A stretch of 64,000 nt of DNA. It comes from Planctomycetota bacterium. GTDB taxonomy: Bacteria > Planctomycetota > UBA1135. The translations under genes were made by a program, and so were the position numbers. The stretch lies in assembly GCA_002705055.1 (NCBI GenBank), contig PAHY01000042.1, positions 1-64,000 of the forward strand, given 5' to 3'. Positions 25,866-33,778 of this stretch are shown here, one piece after another (position 1 is the stretch's first letter; the number at the start of each line of letters is the position of its first letter). The notes beneath the pieces were generated by a model, which made no database searches, was not told the origin of the DNA, and saw only the letters and a program-made list of their open reading frames with translations.

Positions 25866-26782
25866 GCGCGCTGCTTCGCCGCTTGGGCGCCTGGGCGATC
25901 ACGCTCTGGGCGGTCCACCTCGCCACCTTTTTCCTGCTGCGCGCCGCGCGCGGCGGCCCCTTCGATGAGGCGCGCAGCCTGCCGCCTGAGGTCGAAGCGC
26001 AGCTCCGCGCTGACTTTCACCTCGATGAGCCGCTGATCCAGCAGTATCTGCGCGCGCTGGGCGGCGCGCTGCGCGGTGACTTCGGCCCCTCGTTGCGTTA
26101 TCGCGATGTGCGCGTGACCGAGATCCTGGCGGATGCGCTGCCGGTCTCGATCGGCCTCGGGCTGGGCGCGCTGATGATCGCGCTGCTGCTCGGGATCCCG
26201 GCCGGCTTGGCGGCGGCATCCTCCCGGCGCGGGCTAGGCGACAGCCTGGTGCGCGCCGGGTCCACGCTGCTGCTCTCGGTCCCCAACTTCGTCATCGCCG
26301 GGATCGTGATCGGCTGGTTCTCCTTCGGGCTGGGCTGGTTTCCGCCGGCCGGCGGCGTGGGCTGGCGCGCCTTCGTGCTGCCCTGTCTGTGCCTGGGTCT
26401 GCCCACCGCGGCCCAGCTGGCCCGGCTCGCCCGTAGCGCCGCGCTCGAGGTGCTCGACGGAGAGGGACCTCGGGCGGCGCAGGCGCGCGGACTGTCCCCC
26501 AGCCGGGTGCGCAGCCGCCACATCCTCAAGCCCGCTCTGGCCCCGCTGCTGGCCTTCCTGGGGCCGACCAGCGCCGCGCTGCTGACGGGCTCGCTGGTGA
26601 TCGAGCAGGTCTTTGCCCTCCCCGGCCTCGGCGCCCACTTCGTGCAGGCCGCGCTGAATCGCGACTACACCCTAGCCGTCGGCATCACCGTCACCTACAC
26701 CGCGCTGCTCGGCTTGCTCACCCTGCTCGCCGACTGGGCCATGAGCCGCGTCGATCCACGCGTGGAGGCCCTGTCGGGATGA
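25862..26782 (+). CDS. OppB/DppB-type ABC permease
   Basis: 306 residues, about six membrane helices. It has the family N-terminal region TFFLLRAARGGPF, a periplasmic loop, and the EAA-type coupling motif near residue 200 (LDGEGPRAAQARGLSPSRV). The GTG start overlaps the binding-protein stop and its own stop overlaps the next permease, so the three genes form one unit. Confidence 0.93.
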   Translation: MSALLRRLGAWAITLWAVHLATFFLLRAARGGPFDEARSLPPEVEAQLRADFHLDEPLIQQYLRALGGALRGDFGPSLRYRDVRVTEILADALPVSIGLGLGALMIALLLGIPAGLAAASSRRGLGDSLVRAGSTLLLSVPNFVIAGIVIGWFSFGLGWFPPAGGVGWRAFVLPCLCLGLPTAAQLARLARSAALEVLDGEGPRAAQARGLSPSRVRSRHILKPALAPLLAFLGPTSAALLTGSLVIEQVFALPGLGAHFVQAALNRDYTLAVGITVTYTALLGLLTLLADWAMSRVDPRVEALSG

Positions 26783-27648
26783 TGCAGCGCTGGTCCTTCC
26801 GCCTGGCGCTCGGCTTTCTGCTTACGCTCGCGGTGCTCGCGGCGCTGGCGCCCTGGCTGCCGCTCGCCGATCCAAGCGCGATCGACCCGGACGCGCGGCT
26901 GCAGGCGCCGGCCTGGATCGACGGCCCCGTGCTGGGCACCGACGCCAAGGGCCGCGACCTGTTGGCGCGGGTGATCTACGGGGCGCGCATCTCGCTGACG
27001 GTCGGCCTCCTGGGCAGCCTGGTCGCGATTCTGATCGGCCTGCCGTACGGCGCGCTCGCCGGCATGCGCGGCGGCCGTACCGATCGCTTCCTGATGCGAC
27101 TCGCTGATCTCTTTGAGGGGATCCCGCTGGCGGTCGTGATCGTCTTCCTGCTCTCGGTGCTGCAGGCCTACCGCGGCGAGCTTGCGGCGATCGGCCTGGG
27201 GCGCATCCACGTCTTCTTCCTGGCGGTCGGCGCGCTGTTCTGGCTGCCGACCGCGCGCATCGCCCGCGCCGAAGCGCTGCGTCTTCGCACGATGCCCTTC
27301 GTCGAAGCGGCGCAGACCGCGGGCCTCGGCGGCTGGGGCCTGATGCGGCGTCACTACCTGCCCAATCTGCTGCCCTCGGCCCTGGTCATGCTGGGACTGA
27401 CGCTGCCGCGCGTCGTGCTGATGGAGGCCTTTCTCAGCTTTCTCGGCCTGGGCGTGGAAGCCCCGCACGTCAGCTGGGGGCTCCTGGCCGCGGATGGGCT
27501 GGCCGCGATGAACCCGCTGGTGGACAGCGGCTGGCTGCTGGGTGTGCCGGCGGCCTTTCTGGCGCTGACCCTGCTCTGCCTCAACGTGCTGGCCGATGCC
27601 GCCCGCGACCGACTGGCCGGCCGCAGGGTGCGTCAGGCCGGAAGCTGA
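26779..27648 (+). CDS. OppC/DppC-type ABC permease
   Basis: 289 residues. The N-terminal helix is followed by the family signature LGTDAKGRDLLARVIYGAR near residue 52 and the EAA loop (VEAAQTAGLGGWGLMRRHYLPN) split from it by two helices. It partners the OppB-like permease. The last 16 bases overlap the convergent ridA gene. Confidence 0.93.
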   Translation: MMQRWSFRLALGFLLTLAVLAALAPWLPLADPSAIDPDARLQAPAWIDGPVLGTDAKGRDLLARVIYGARISLTVGLLGSLVAILIGLPYGALAGMRGGRTDRFLMRLADLFEGIPLAVVIVFLLSVLQAYRGELAAIGLGRIHVFFLAVGALFWLPTARIARAEALRLRTMPFVEAAQTAGLGGWGLMRRHYLPNLLPSALVMLGLTLPRVVLMEAFLSFLGLGVEAPHVSWGLLAADGLAAMNPLVDSGWLLGVPAAFLALTLLCLNVLADAARDRLAGRRVRQAGS

Positions 27649-28010
27649 GCCACGAAGTCGATCTCGACCTGTGCGCCCTTCGGCAGCGCGGCGACCTGGA
27701 CGCAGGCTCGGGCGGGGCGATGCTCGCCGAAGTAGGCCGCGTAGACCTCATTGATCGCGGCGAACTCGCCGAGGTCGGTGAGGTACACCGTGGCGCGGAC
27801 CACGTCCGCACGCTGGCAGCCGGCGGCGGCGAGCAGCGCATCCAGGTTGGCGAAGACCTGATGCGCCTCTTCGACTGCGCTGCCCTGAACGAAGTCGCCT
27901 GCAGGCGTGAGCGCCACCTGACCACTGGTGTAGAGGAAGCCCTGCGCCGCGACGGCCTGGCTGTAGGGACCGATGGCGGCCGGGGCCTGATCCGTGGAGA
28001 GCAGCTTCAT
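27633..28010 (-). CDS. ridA: RidA family reactive-imine deaminase
   Basis: Hydrolyses 2-aminoacrylate and other reactive enamines. 125 residues with the family marks AIGPYSQAV, YTSGQVAL, the conserved Arg in RATVYLTDLGEF and the C-terminal alpha-beta end. It overlaps coaD by 4 nt, so it is probably expressed from the coaD promoter. Confidence 0.93.
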   Translation of the reverse strand: MKLLSTDQAPAAIGPYSQAVAAQGFLYTSGQVALTPAGDFVQGSAVEEAHQVFANLDALLAAAGCQRADVVRATVYLTDLGEFAAINEVYAAYFGEHRPARACVQVAALPKGAQVEIDFVAQLPA

Positions 28011-28501
28011 GATGCGGTCTGGCTGAGACGTTCGATGAGTTGGTCGTGGACCGCTTCGGGCAGGAAGCGGCGCAGTTCGCCACCCGAGGCATAGACCTCC
28101 TTGATCAGGCGGCTGGAGAGGTAGGAGTACTTCTCCGAGGGCATGACGAAGGCGGTCTCGATCTTGGGTTCGAGCGTGCGGTTGGTCATCGCCATCTGGT
28201 ACTCGTACTCGAAGTCCGAGACGGTACGGACGCCGCGCAGAATGACCGAGATGCCGCGCTCGCGCGCGTGCTCGACCACCAGGCCGCGGAAGTACTCGAC
28301 GGTCACTGGCAGGTCTCCGACCTCGGCCTGGATCATCGCGATGCGCTCTTCCGCCGTGAACAGCGGCTTCTTGGTGTTGTTGTTGGCGACCGCCACCAGC
28401 AGAGGACCGAACAGATCGACGCCCCGACGGATCAGGTCGAGGTGACCGAGGGTCGGCGGATCGAAAGTGCCCGGATAGAGCGCACGCGGCTGGTCAGCCA
28501 T
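28007..28501 (-). CDS. coaD: Phosphopantetheine adenylyltransferase
   Basis: Fourth step of coenzyme A synthesis: 4'-phosphopantetheine plus ATP gives dephospho-CoA. 164 residues with the nucleotidyltransferase motif YPGTFDPPTLGHLDLI at the N-terminus, ILRGVRTVSDFEYE and the late YSYLSSRLIKEV. CoaX, the first enzyme of the pathway, is also in this window (61886), but not linked. The start follows TAGAAT by 6 nt. Confidence 0.97.
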   Translation of the reverse strand: MADQPRALYPGTFDPPTLGHLDLIRRGVDLFGPLLVAVANNNTKKPLFTAEERIAMIQAEVGDLPVTVEYFRGLVVEHARERGISVILRGVRTVSDFEYEYQMAMTNRTLEPKIETAFVMPSEKYSYLSSRLIKEVYASGGELRRFLPEAVHDQLIERLSQTAS

Positions 28502-28513
28502 GGCTGGATTCTA
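28502..28513 (-). promoter_or_regulatory. TAGAAT box 6 nt before coaD
   Basis: Minus strand TAGAAT at 28513-28508, then CCAGCC and the ATG. Sixteen bases upstream lies GTCACC on the same strand, one arm of the palindrome shared with the comEC side. A leaderless coaD transcript is expected if this is the promoter. Confidence 0.45.
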
Positions 28514-28515
28514 GT

Positions 28516-28553
28516 GTCACCATCCGCGGGGTGACTCGTCTTCCAGGTATGGG
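28516..28553 (+). promoter_or_regulatory. comEC copy of the shared two-part element
   Basis: GTCACC (28516-28521), 15 variable bases, then the 17-bp block CGTCTTCCAGGTATGGG (28537-28553), which contains the comEC ATG. The same arrangement with the same spacing precedes comM. The form resembles a promoter for an ECF-type sigma factor (CGTC-like -10) giving a leaderless message. The first half is also part of an inverted repeat (GTCACC/GGTGAC) facing coaD. Confidence 0.5.
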
Positions 28554-30573
28554 AGAGGCGTGTCGGATCCTGGTTCTGGCCGCAGGGTTGTTCCTGGCAG
28601 TCGCCTGCGCGGCCTGGCTGGGGTTCTTCGCCGCTCCCCACTCGGCTCGCTTCGGGCTCGCTTGCGGCGCAGCAGCGCTGGCCGGGGTGGCAGCCCTCTC
28701 GCCAAGGCGCGCGGGCGTCCTGCTGCCCTGTGTGGCGGTGTTGCTGGCTCTGGCGCGCGGCCCGGTTCCACGGGCACCGCCCGGGCCGATCTCGCACGGT
28801 CTCCAGGCTCCCGCTCCTCCCGTTGCGCTCGCCGTCCAGTTCTCGGCGCGTGTCCAGGCGGTCTCCGTGTCGCCCTGGGGCACCCGCCACATCGTGCTGC
28901 ACCACCTTCCCGGCCTGCCCGCGGGGGCGACTCTGCGGATGCGTTCCCACTTCGACGGCCCCATCCGCCCGGGCGCGCTCCTGTCCATCACGGCGCGTGC
29001 CACGCAGCGCGCATCGGGCTGGGCCCTGGATCACGCGGTATGGAAGGCCGCCCCCTCCGCCACCGACCGCCTCGGTCTGCTTCCCCGCACCACGCTCGCC
29101 GTCGACCGCTGGCGCAGCGAGCTGAGCCACCGACTGCAGCATGCGCTCCCCCCTCCGCACGCAGGGCTGGCCCGGGCTCTCCTTCTCGGCGAAAGCAGCG
29201 CGGCACCCGCACCGCAACGCCAGGGCTACCGGGCCCTCGGGCTACTGCATCTCCTCGCCATCTCGGGGATGCACTTCTGGATCTGGGATCGCCTGCTGCG
29301 CCGTGCGCTGGTGCGGCCGCTTGCTTTCCTGCGCTGGCCCCTGCTCGGTCTGATTGCTCTGGCCGCTGGCTTCTCCGCACCGGTCCTGCGCGCAGGCGTC
29401 GCGCTTGCCCTGCGCGATGCTTGTCACGCACGTGGTCTGCGCATTCCCGCCTGGTCCCTCTGGGCTTCCGCCTTGTGGATCGAGGTGGGGCGCGGCACCG
29501 CGCCCGGCCTCGGCCTGCTGCTCTCCTACTCCGCCACCGCCGGGCTTCTTGCAGCGACCGGCCGCAAGTCAGCGAACACAGTCCTGCGGGTTCTCCTTCC
29601 TTCCTGCGCCGCCACGCTGGTGACTGCCCCCATTCTCCACGCCTGGCAGGCGACCCTCGAACCCTGGAGCATTCCGCTCACTCCGCTGTTTGCCGCCTTG
29701 CTGCCGATTCGCCTCATCGCCAGTGCAGCCGCGCTGCTTCCCGGTCTTGGCATGGTTGCGCAGCATCTGCTGCAGGCCAGCGCTGCCGTCGAAGCCTCCG
29801 CGCTGCGCTGGGTGCAGCAGTTGCCGGCTGCGCCGCTGCTGGCCTCGGCCTGGGCACCCGCTTGGGTCACCTGCGGGTGTGCGCTCCTGCTGGCGTGCGT
29901 CCTCGCCCAGGCCCGCTGGCGCGCGCGGCTCCTGGGCCTGTGGCTCGTCACCGTTCTGGTTCTTCCTGCTTCGCCGTCCCAAGGCCTGCGCTTCGGCTCG
30001 GCGGCGGGCTGGGTCGTGGCCGCTGCTCCGGAAGGCAGTTGGATCCTGCCAGTCGGTTCCCGGCCAAGGCTCGATGCGCGCGCGCTCGATCGCGAATTGC
30101 TACCGCTCCTGGCTTCCCTGCGCGCGCACGGGCCTTGGCATGGGGTTCAACTCTCCGCCGATCAGCGCGCACTCCTCAGTGCATGGATTCCTCTGCGCGA
30201 CGCAGACAGCCCTCCTCCGGCCAAGGTCTCCGGTCTCCAAGTGCGCGCGCTCGGCAAGGCTCCAGGCGGGCAGGCTCTCGCCACGCTGTTTTCTCAAGGT
30301 GACCGGTCCTGGGTCGTGCTGCACGCGCAAGAACCGCAGGCGCTCTTCCGCCTCAGCAAACAGCTTCCTGCCCTTCGGCCCGACGCCGTCGTGGCAGCCA
30401 GCGCCCCCCACCACCACCTCGATGCCGCCTGGCTCTTCCAGACATGGGAACGGCCTCGCTGGTGGGTGGTCTCCGCAACCGCTTGGTGGCAAGCGCCATC
30501 TTGCCGTCACCTTTCACCGCTTCGCGCGTCTTCCAGGTATGGGGCATTCCATTCTCGGCGCGTGTCTGCATAG
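28549..30573 (+). CDS. comEC: ComEC/Rec2-like DNA uptake channel protein
   Basis: Polytopic membrane protein, about 674 residues from the ATG at 28549. The N-terminal helices are followed by an OB-like extracellular domain (residues about 85-165). The competence domain follows, with the diagnostic LLHLLAISGMHFW near residue 233, and 8-9 more helices. The C-terminal 190 residues sit where the metallo-beta-lactamase-like domain belongs, but the HxHxDH metal motif is missing. I prefer the ATG over the GTG at 28531 because it lies inside the block shared with comM. The 3' end overlaps comM by 35 nt. Confidence 0.82.
   Translation: MGEACRILVLAAGLFLAVACAAWLGFFAAPHSARFGLACGAAALAGVAALSPRRAGVLLPCVAVLLALARGPVPRAPPGPISHGLQAPAPPVALAVQFSARVQAVSVSPWGTRHIVLHHLPGLPAGATLRMRSHFDGPIRPGALLSITARATQRASGWALDHAVWKAAPSATDRLGLLPRTTLAVDRWRSELSHRLQHALPPPHAGLARALLLGESSAAPAPQRQGYRALGLLHLLAISGMHFWIWDRLLRRALVRPLAFLRWPLLGLIALAAGFSAPVLRAGVALALRDACHARGLRIPAWSLWASALWIEVGRGTAPGLGLLLSYSATAGLLAATGRKSANTVLRVLLPSCAATLVTAPILHAWQATLEPWSIPLTPLFAALLPIRLIASAAALLPGLGMVAQHLLQASAAVEASALRWVQQLPAAPLLASAWAPAWVTCGCALLLACVLAQARWRARLLGLWLVTVLVLPASPSQGLRFGSAAGWVVAAAPEGSWILPVGSRPRLDARALDRELLPLLASLRAHGPWHGVQLSADQRALLSAWIPLRDADSPPPAKVSGLQVRALGKAPGGQALATLFSQGDRSWVVLHAQEPQALFRLSKQLPALRPDAVVAASAPHHHLDAAWLFQTWERPRWWVVSATAWWQAPSCRHLSPLRASSRYGAFHSRRVSA
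30506..30543 (+). promoter_or_regulatory. comM copy of the shared two-part element
   Basis: GTCACC (30506-30511), 15 bases, then CGTCTTCCAGGTATGGG (30527-30543), identical in sequence and spacing to the comEC copy. It lies entirely within the 3' coding end of comEC and covers the comM start. Confidence 0.5.
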
Positions 30574-32086
30574 CGGCAGCGCCCTGCTGTTCGGTGTCGA
30601 GTGTCTGGTCGAGCGTGGTCTGCCTCGCATCGTGCTCATCGGCCTCCCCGATGCGGCCGCGCGCGAAACGCGCGATCGCCTTCCCGCGGCATTTGCTCAA
30701 CATCAACTCCGCTTTCCCAAGTCCAAGGTCCTGCTCAACCTCGTCCCTGCGCAGCTCCCCAAGCGCGGCCTTCCGCTCGACCTGGCTCTCGCCACCGCCG
30801 TGCTCATCGCCAGCGGCCAGGTTCAGGCACCCGCCTGGCCTCTGCTTGCCGTCGCCGAGCTCGATCTCGAAGGCCAGCTCCGGCCGGCCCCGCGTGGCAT
30901 CCTGCTCGCCGCACGCGAGGCACAGCGAGTCGGGGCCACTCTCTGCGTCGCCCCCGAAGACGTCGAAGAAGCGCAGCTCCTCCCCGGTGTCTCGGTCTTG
31001 GCTCCCCGCCACCTCGGCGAGCTGCGCGAACAACTCCAAAACGCGCGTCCCCAGCCCGTCCAGGCTCGCCCGGGCACGGCGCGCGCTCTCGGCAGCAGGC
31101 CAGCCGCCTGCCTCGAAGAGGTGCGCGGTCAAGAGCATGCCCGCAACGCCGCCATCCTGGCTGCGGCAGGGCGGCACTCGCTGCTTCTTCAAGGTCCACC
31201 GGGCACCGGAAAGAGCCTGCTTGCCCGCAAGGTCGCTGCCTTGCTGCCCGCCCCGGATCCCCAGCAGGCTATCGCGCTCGCCTGCCTGGAGTCGCTGCAC
31301 GGTCCGGTCCCACAGCTGCCGCAGCAGGCTCCGTTTCGCGCCCCGCATCACAGCGTCTCTCCGCAGGCGCTGTTCGGCGGAGGGCGCCCGATCCGTCCCG
31401 GCGAGCTCTCCCGTGCCCACGGCGGAGTGCTCTTTCTCGACGAACTCCCCGAGTTCGCGCGTCCCGCCCTGGAAGGCCTACGGCAACCGCTCGAAGACCG
31501 CGAAGTGCGCATCGAGCGCGCCCAGGAAAGCGCCTGCTTCCCAGCCGACAGCCTGCTCATCGCGGCACGCAACCCCTGCCCATGTGGCTTTGCCACGCAC
31601 CCCGAGCGCCCCTGTCTGTGCACTCCCGCCGCGTTGGCCCGCTATGCCCGGCGCACTTCCGGCCCGCTGCTCGATCGCTTCGACATCTTCGTCGAAATGG
31701 GCCCCGTCGACCCCGCCCTCTTCGAACGACCGCCCACCTCACCCACCGACGCCGACGCCCAAGCTCAGCTTCAACTCGCCCAAGAGGTCCAGGCGGCGCG
31801 GCAACGGCAATCCGGGTGGTCGCACGCACGGTCCGCCTCGCGCGAGCAGATCCAGGCATCGGGCATCCGCAGTTCCGCGCAGTCACTCCTCACCGAAGCT
31901 GCGGCCAAACTCCACTGGAGCGGCCGCGCCTATCTGCGCAGCCTGCGGGTCGCGCGCACCCTCGCTGATTGCCAGGGCAGCACCACGATGGACGATCACC
32001 ACGTGCTCGGCGCGATCAGCTACCGGCCGCAGCAGGATCCTCAGGAGGGCTCCCCCCTCCCTGCGCCGTCAAGCGCCACAGACTGA
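30539..32086 (+). CDS. comM: ComM/YifB family Mg-chelatase-like AAA ATPase
   Basis: Hexameric helicase that extends branch migration during integration of transforming DNA. 515 residues from the ATG at 30539, which gives the standard N-terminus (ChlI-like domain with GLPDAAARETRDRL). Walker A is QGPPGTGKSLLA near residue 218, followed by the APHHSVSPQALFGGG loop, Walker B VLFLDELPEF, the ARNPCPCGF...CLCTPA cysteine region and the C-terminal lid. With comEC this suggests natural transformation ability. The 3' end overlaps the convergent membrane gene. Confidence 0.95.
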   Translation: MGHSILGACLHSGSALLFGVECLVERGLPRIVLIGLPDAAARETRDRLPAAFAQHQLRFPKSKVLLNLVPAQLPKRGLPLDLALATAVLIASGQVQAPAWPLLAVAELDLEGQLRPAPRGILLAAREAQRVGATLCVAPEDVEEAQLLPGVSVLAPRHLGELREQLQNARPQPVQARPGTARALGSRPAACLEEVRGQEHARNAAILAAAGRHSLLLQGPPGTGKSLLARKVAALLPAPDPQQAIALACLESLHGPVPQLPQQAPFRAPHHSVSPQALFGGGRPIRPGELSRAHGGVLFLDELPEFARPALEGLRQPLEDREVRIERAQESACFPADSLLIAARNPCPCGFATHPERPCLCTPAALARYARRTSGPLLDRFDIFVEMGPVDPALFERPPTSPTDADAQAQLQLAQEVQAARQRQSGWSHARSASREQIQASGIRSSAQSLLTEAAAKLHWSGRAYLRSLRVARTLADCQGSTTMDDHHVLGAISYRPQQDPQEGSPLPAPSSATD

Positions 32087-33767
32087 TGCCGCCTTCTTCC
32101 GCCAATCGCTCCGCTCCGCACTGCTCCAAAGCGGGCACGACATGCGGGAAGTCGCTGGCCGTCAGCACCAGGCAGGTGCGCCCCGGCACAGTCGCAAGTG
32201 CTCGCTCGACTGCCTCCACGCATCGCTCCCGACTCACACCTTCCCACAATCCAGGCAGCTCGCGCCCTTCCAGCTGGACCAGCATCTGCTCCGCGCGGAG
32301 CGGTCCAAAGACGCGCTCCAGGTTTCGCGTTCCCACAGTCAATGCCAGGCGCAGCGCCAGGTCCGGATAGCGGTCGTTATGAATCTGGGGCTGATCCACA
32401 AACAGCGCATGAGCCAGCACCGGGGCCAAGACCTGTCCCTGCACCAGCCCGCGCGCTTGCACGGTGCCCGGATGGACGGGATTCATCCAAAGCATGGCTT
32501 CCCTGGGGGCGTCGCGCAGCGCCGTCTCCACCGCCTGCGGCAGGGCACGTTGGCGCAGCTCATCGCGGGGTGCCAGCCGTCCCGCCTCCTCGACCAAGGC
32601 TGGCGGGGTCCCGTGCTCCGCCCAGACCAGATAGGTCCGGGCCACCAGCACGGTGGTCGGCGCGGCCAACAGCAACATGCCCAGCCCCCATCCCCTGCGC
32701 GCCTTCGACCCGGCAAGCCAAGCTCCGGCAGGAATGGCCAGCAGCATCCCCGCGATCCGCACCAGCTTGTACTCATTGCCCCAGGGCAACTGCAGCATGG
32801 CAGCCGCCACGACCGCGATGCCTACCGGGATCGCCCAAGCCAGTCGATCCTCGCTGCGCAGCGTCCTTGCGCCCAGCGCGGCAAACGGCAACAGCAACAG
32901 CAAGGGTCCCAGCACATTGGTCCAGCCGTCGTGTTCGAAGCGCACCTTTCCCGTCAGGCTCGGCCCGTCGGGAGCAGCTTGAAAGGCCGGCAGCAGGAAG
33001 GGCAGCGCCAGCAGGACCGCTCCCATACCTGCACCCAGCCAGCTCAGGCGCACCGGCGTCGCGGCGCGCAAAAGAACGGGAATGCCCCAGGCCAGCAGGA
33101 CCAGGCCGACAAAGCCACCCACCAAGGGGTTGATCGCCAGGGCGACGCCAGCGGGCAGCAGCACAGGCCACGCTGTTCCCGCGCGGCGAGCTCGCCAGCC
33201 TGCTGCCAGCGCCCACAGGCCCGGCACAAGCGCCAAGGCGAACGAGCTGACGTTCAGATACTTCGGAAGGAAGGCTTGCAGCCGCGCGTCCCAGCCCCAG
33301 CTCTGAGCCGCAAAGGTGAGCGACTCAAAGGCAAACACCGGGACCGATGCATCCGCGGGAGGAAACAACCACCACCCCAGCCAGCCGCACGCGTTGAAGG
33401 CCAGGACGGTCAAGGCAAAGGCCCAGCGTCGGCCTGCCCAGCTCAGCCCCAGGGCGCGCCCCAGCGCGTCCAGCGCGGGGCCAAGCAGAAGCGCCGCGAG
33501 CACGTTCAGCCAGGCAAAGGCGTGCAGCGCCCCCAGCCCGGTGCTGCCCAGCCAGGCGCCCAGCCAGGGGTAAAGCGTGTAGTAGCGCAGAGCCTCTCCG
33601 GCGTGATACGGGTTCTCGGGCCGCAGGCCTTCGGCACGGACCGCTTCGCCGATGGTGGTGTGCAGATAGCCGTGATACGAGGCGCGCACCACGTCCCCGC
33701 CCAGCCACAGCAGCGCCCCGACCAAACTGGCCCAGGCCAGGCCTTCCAGCCAGGCGGCATGGCGCAT
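32016..33767 (-). CDS. Polytopic membrane protein, possible glycosyltransferase-like
   Basis: 583 residues from the ATG at 33767, about ten membrane helices in the first 420 residues and a soluble C-terminal domain of about 160 residues. The early periplasmic loop (GLRPENPYHAGEALRYY) and overall layout recall GT-C/PMT-like or DUF-type membrane enzymes, but no catalytic motif is certain. It begins 11 nt after the sulfatase-like gene and is probably co-transcribed with it. Its last 71 bases overlap comM on the other strand. A longer frame starting at 33815 would run into the sulfatase gene and is less likely. Confidence 0.65.
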   Translation of the reverse strand: MRHAAWLEGLAWASLVGALLWLGGDVVRASYHGYLHTTIGEAVRAEGLRPENPYHAGEALRYYTLYPWLGAWLGSTGLGALHAFAWLNVLAALLLGPALDALGRALGLSWAGRRWAFALTVLAFNACGWLGWWLFPPADASVPVFAFESLTFAAQSWGWDARLQAFLPKYLNVSSFALALVPGLWALAAGWRARRAGTAWPVLLPAGVALAINPLVGGFVGLVLLAWGIPVLLRAATPVRLSWLGAGMGAVLLALPFLLPAFQAAPDGPSLTGKVRFEHDGWTNVLGPLLLLLPFAALGARTLRSEDRLAWAIPVGIAVVAAAMLQLPWGNEYKLVRIAGMLLAIPAGAWLAGSKARRGWGLGMLLLAAPTTVLVARTYLVWAEHGTPPALVEEAGRLAPRDELRQRALPQAVETALRDAPREAMLWMNPVHPGTVQARGLVQGQVLAPVLAHALFVDQPQIHNDRYPDLALRLALTVGTRNLERVFGPLRAEQMLVQLEGRELPGLWEGVSRERCVEAVERALATVPGRTCLVLTASDFPHVVPALEQCGAERLAEEGGISLWRLTAQGGGSPPEDPAAAGS

Positions 33768-33778
33768 CCAGGGCGCCT

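Noticed and set aside
28531-28536. comEC start at GTG 28531
   Set aside because: The ATG at 28549 is inside the block shared with comM and is the more likely start; the extra six residues carry no family signal.
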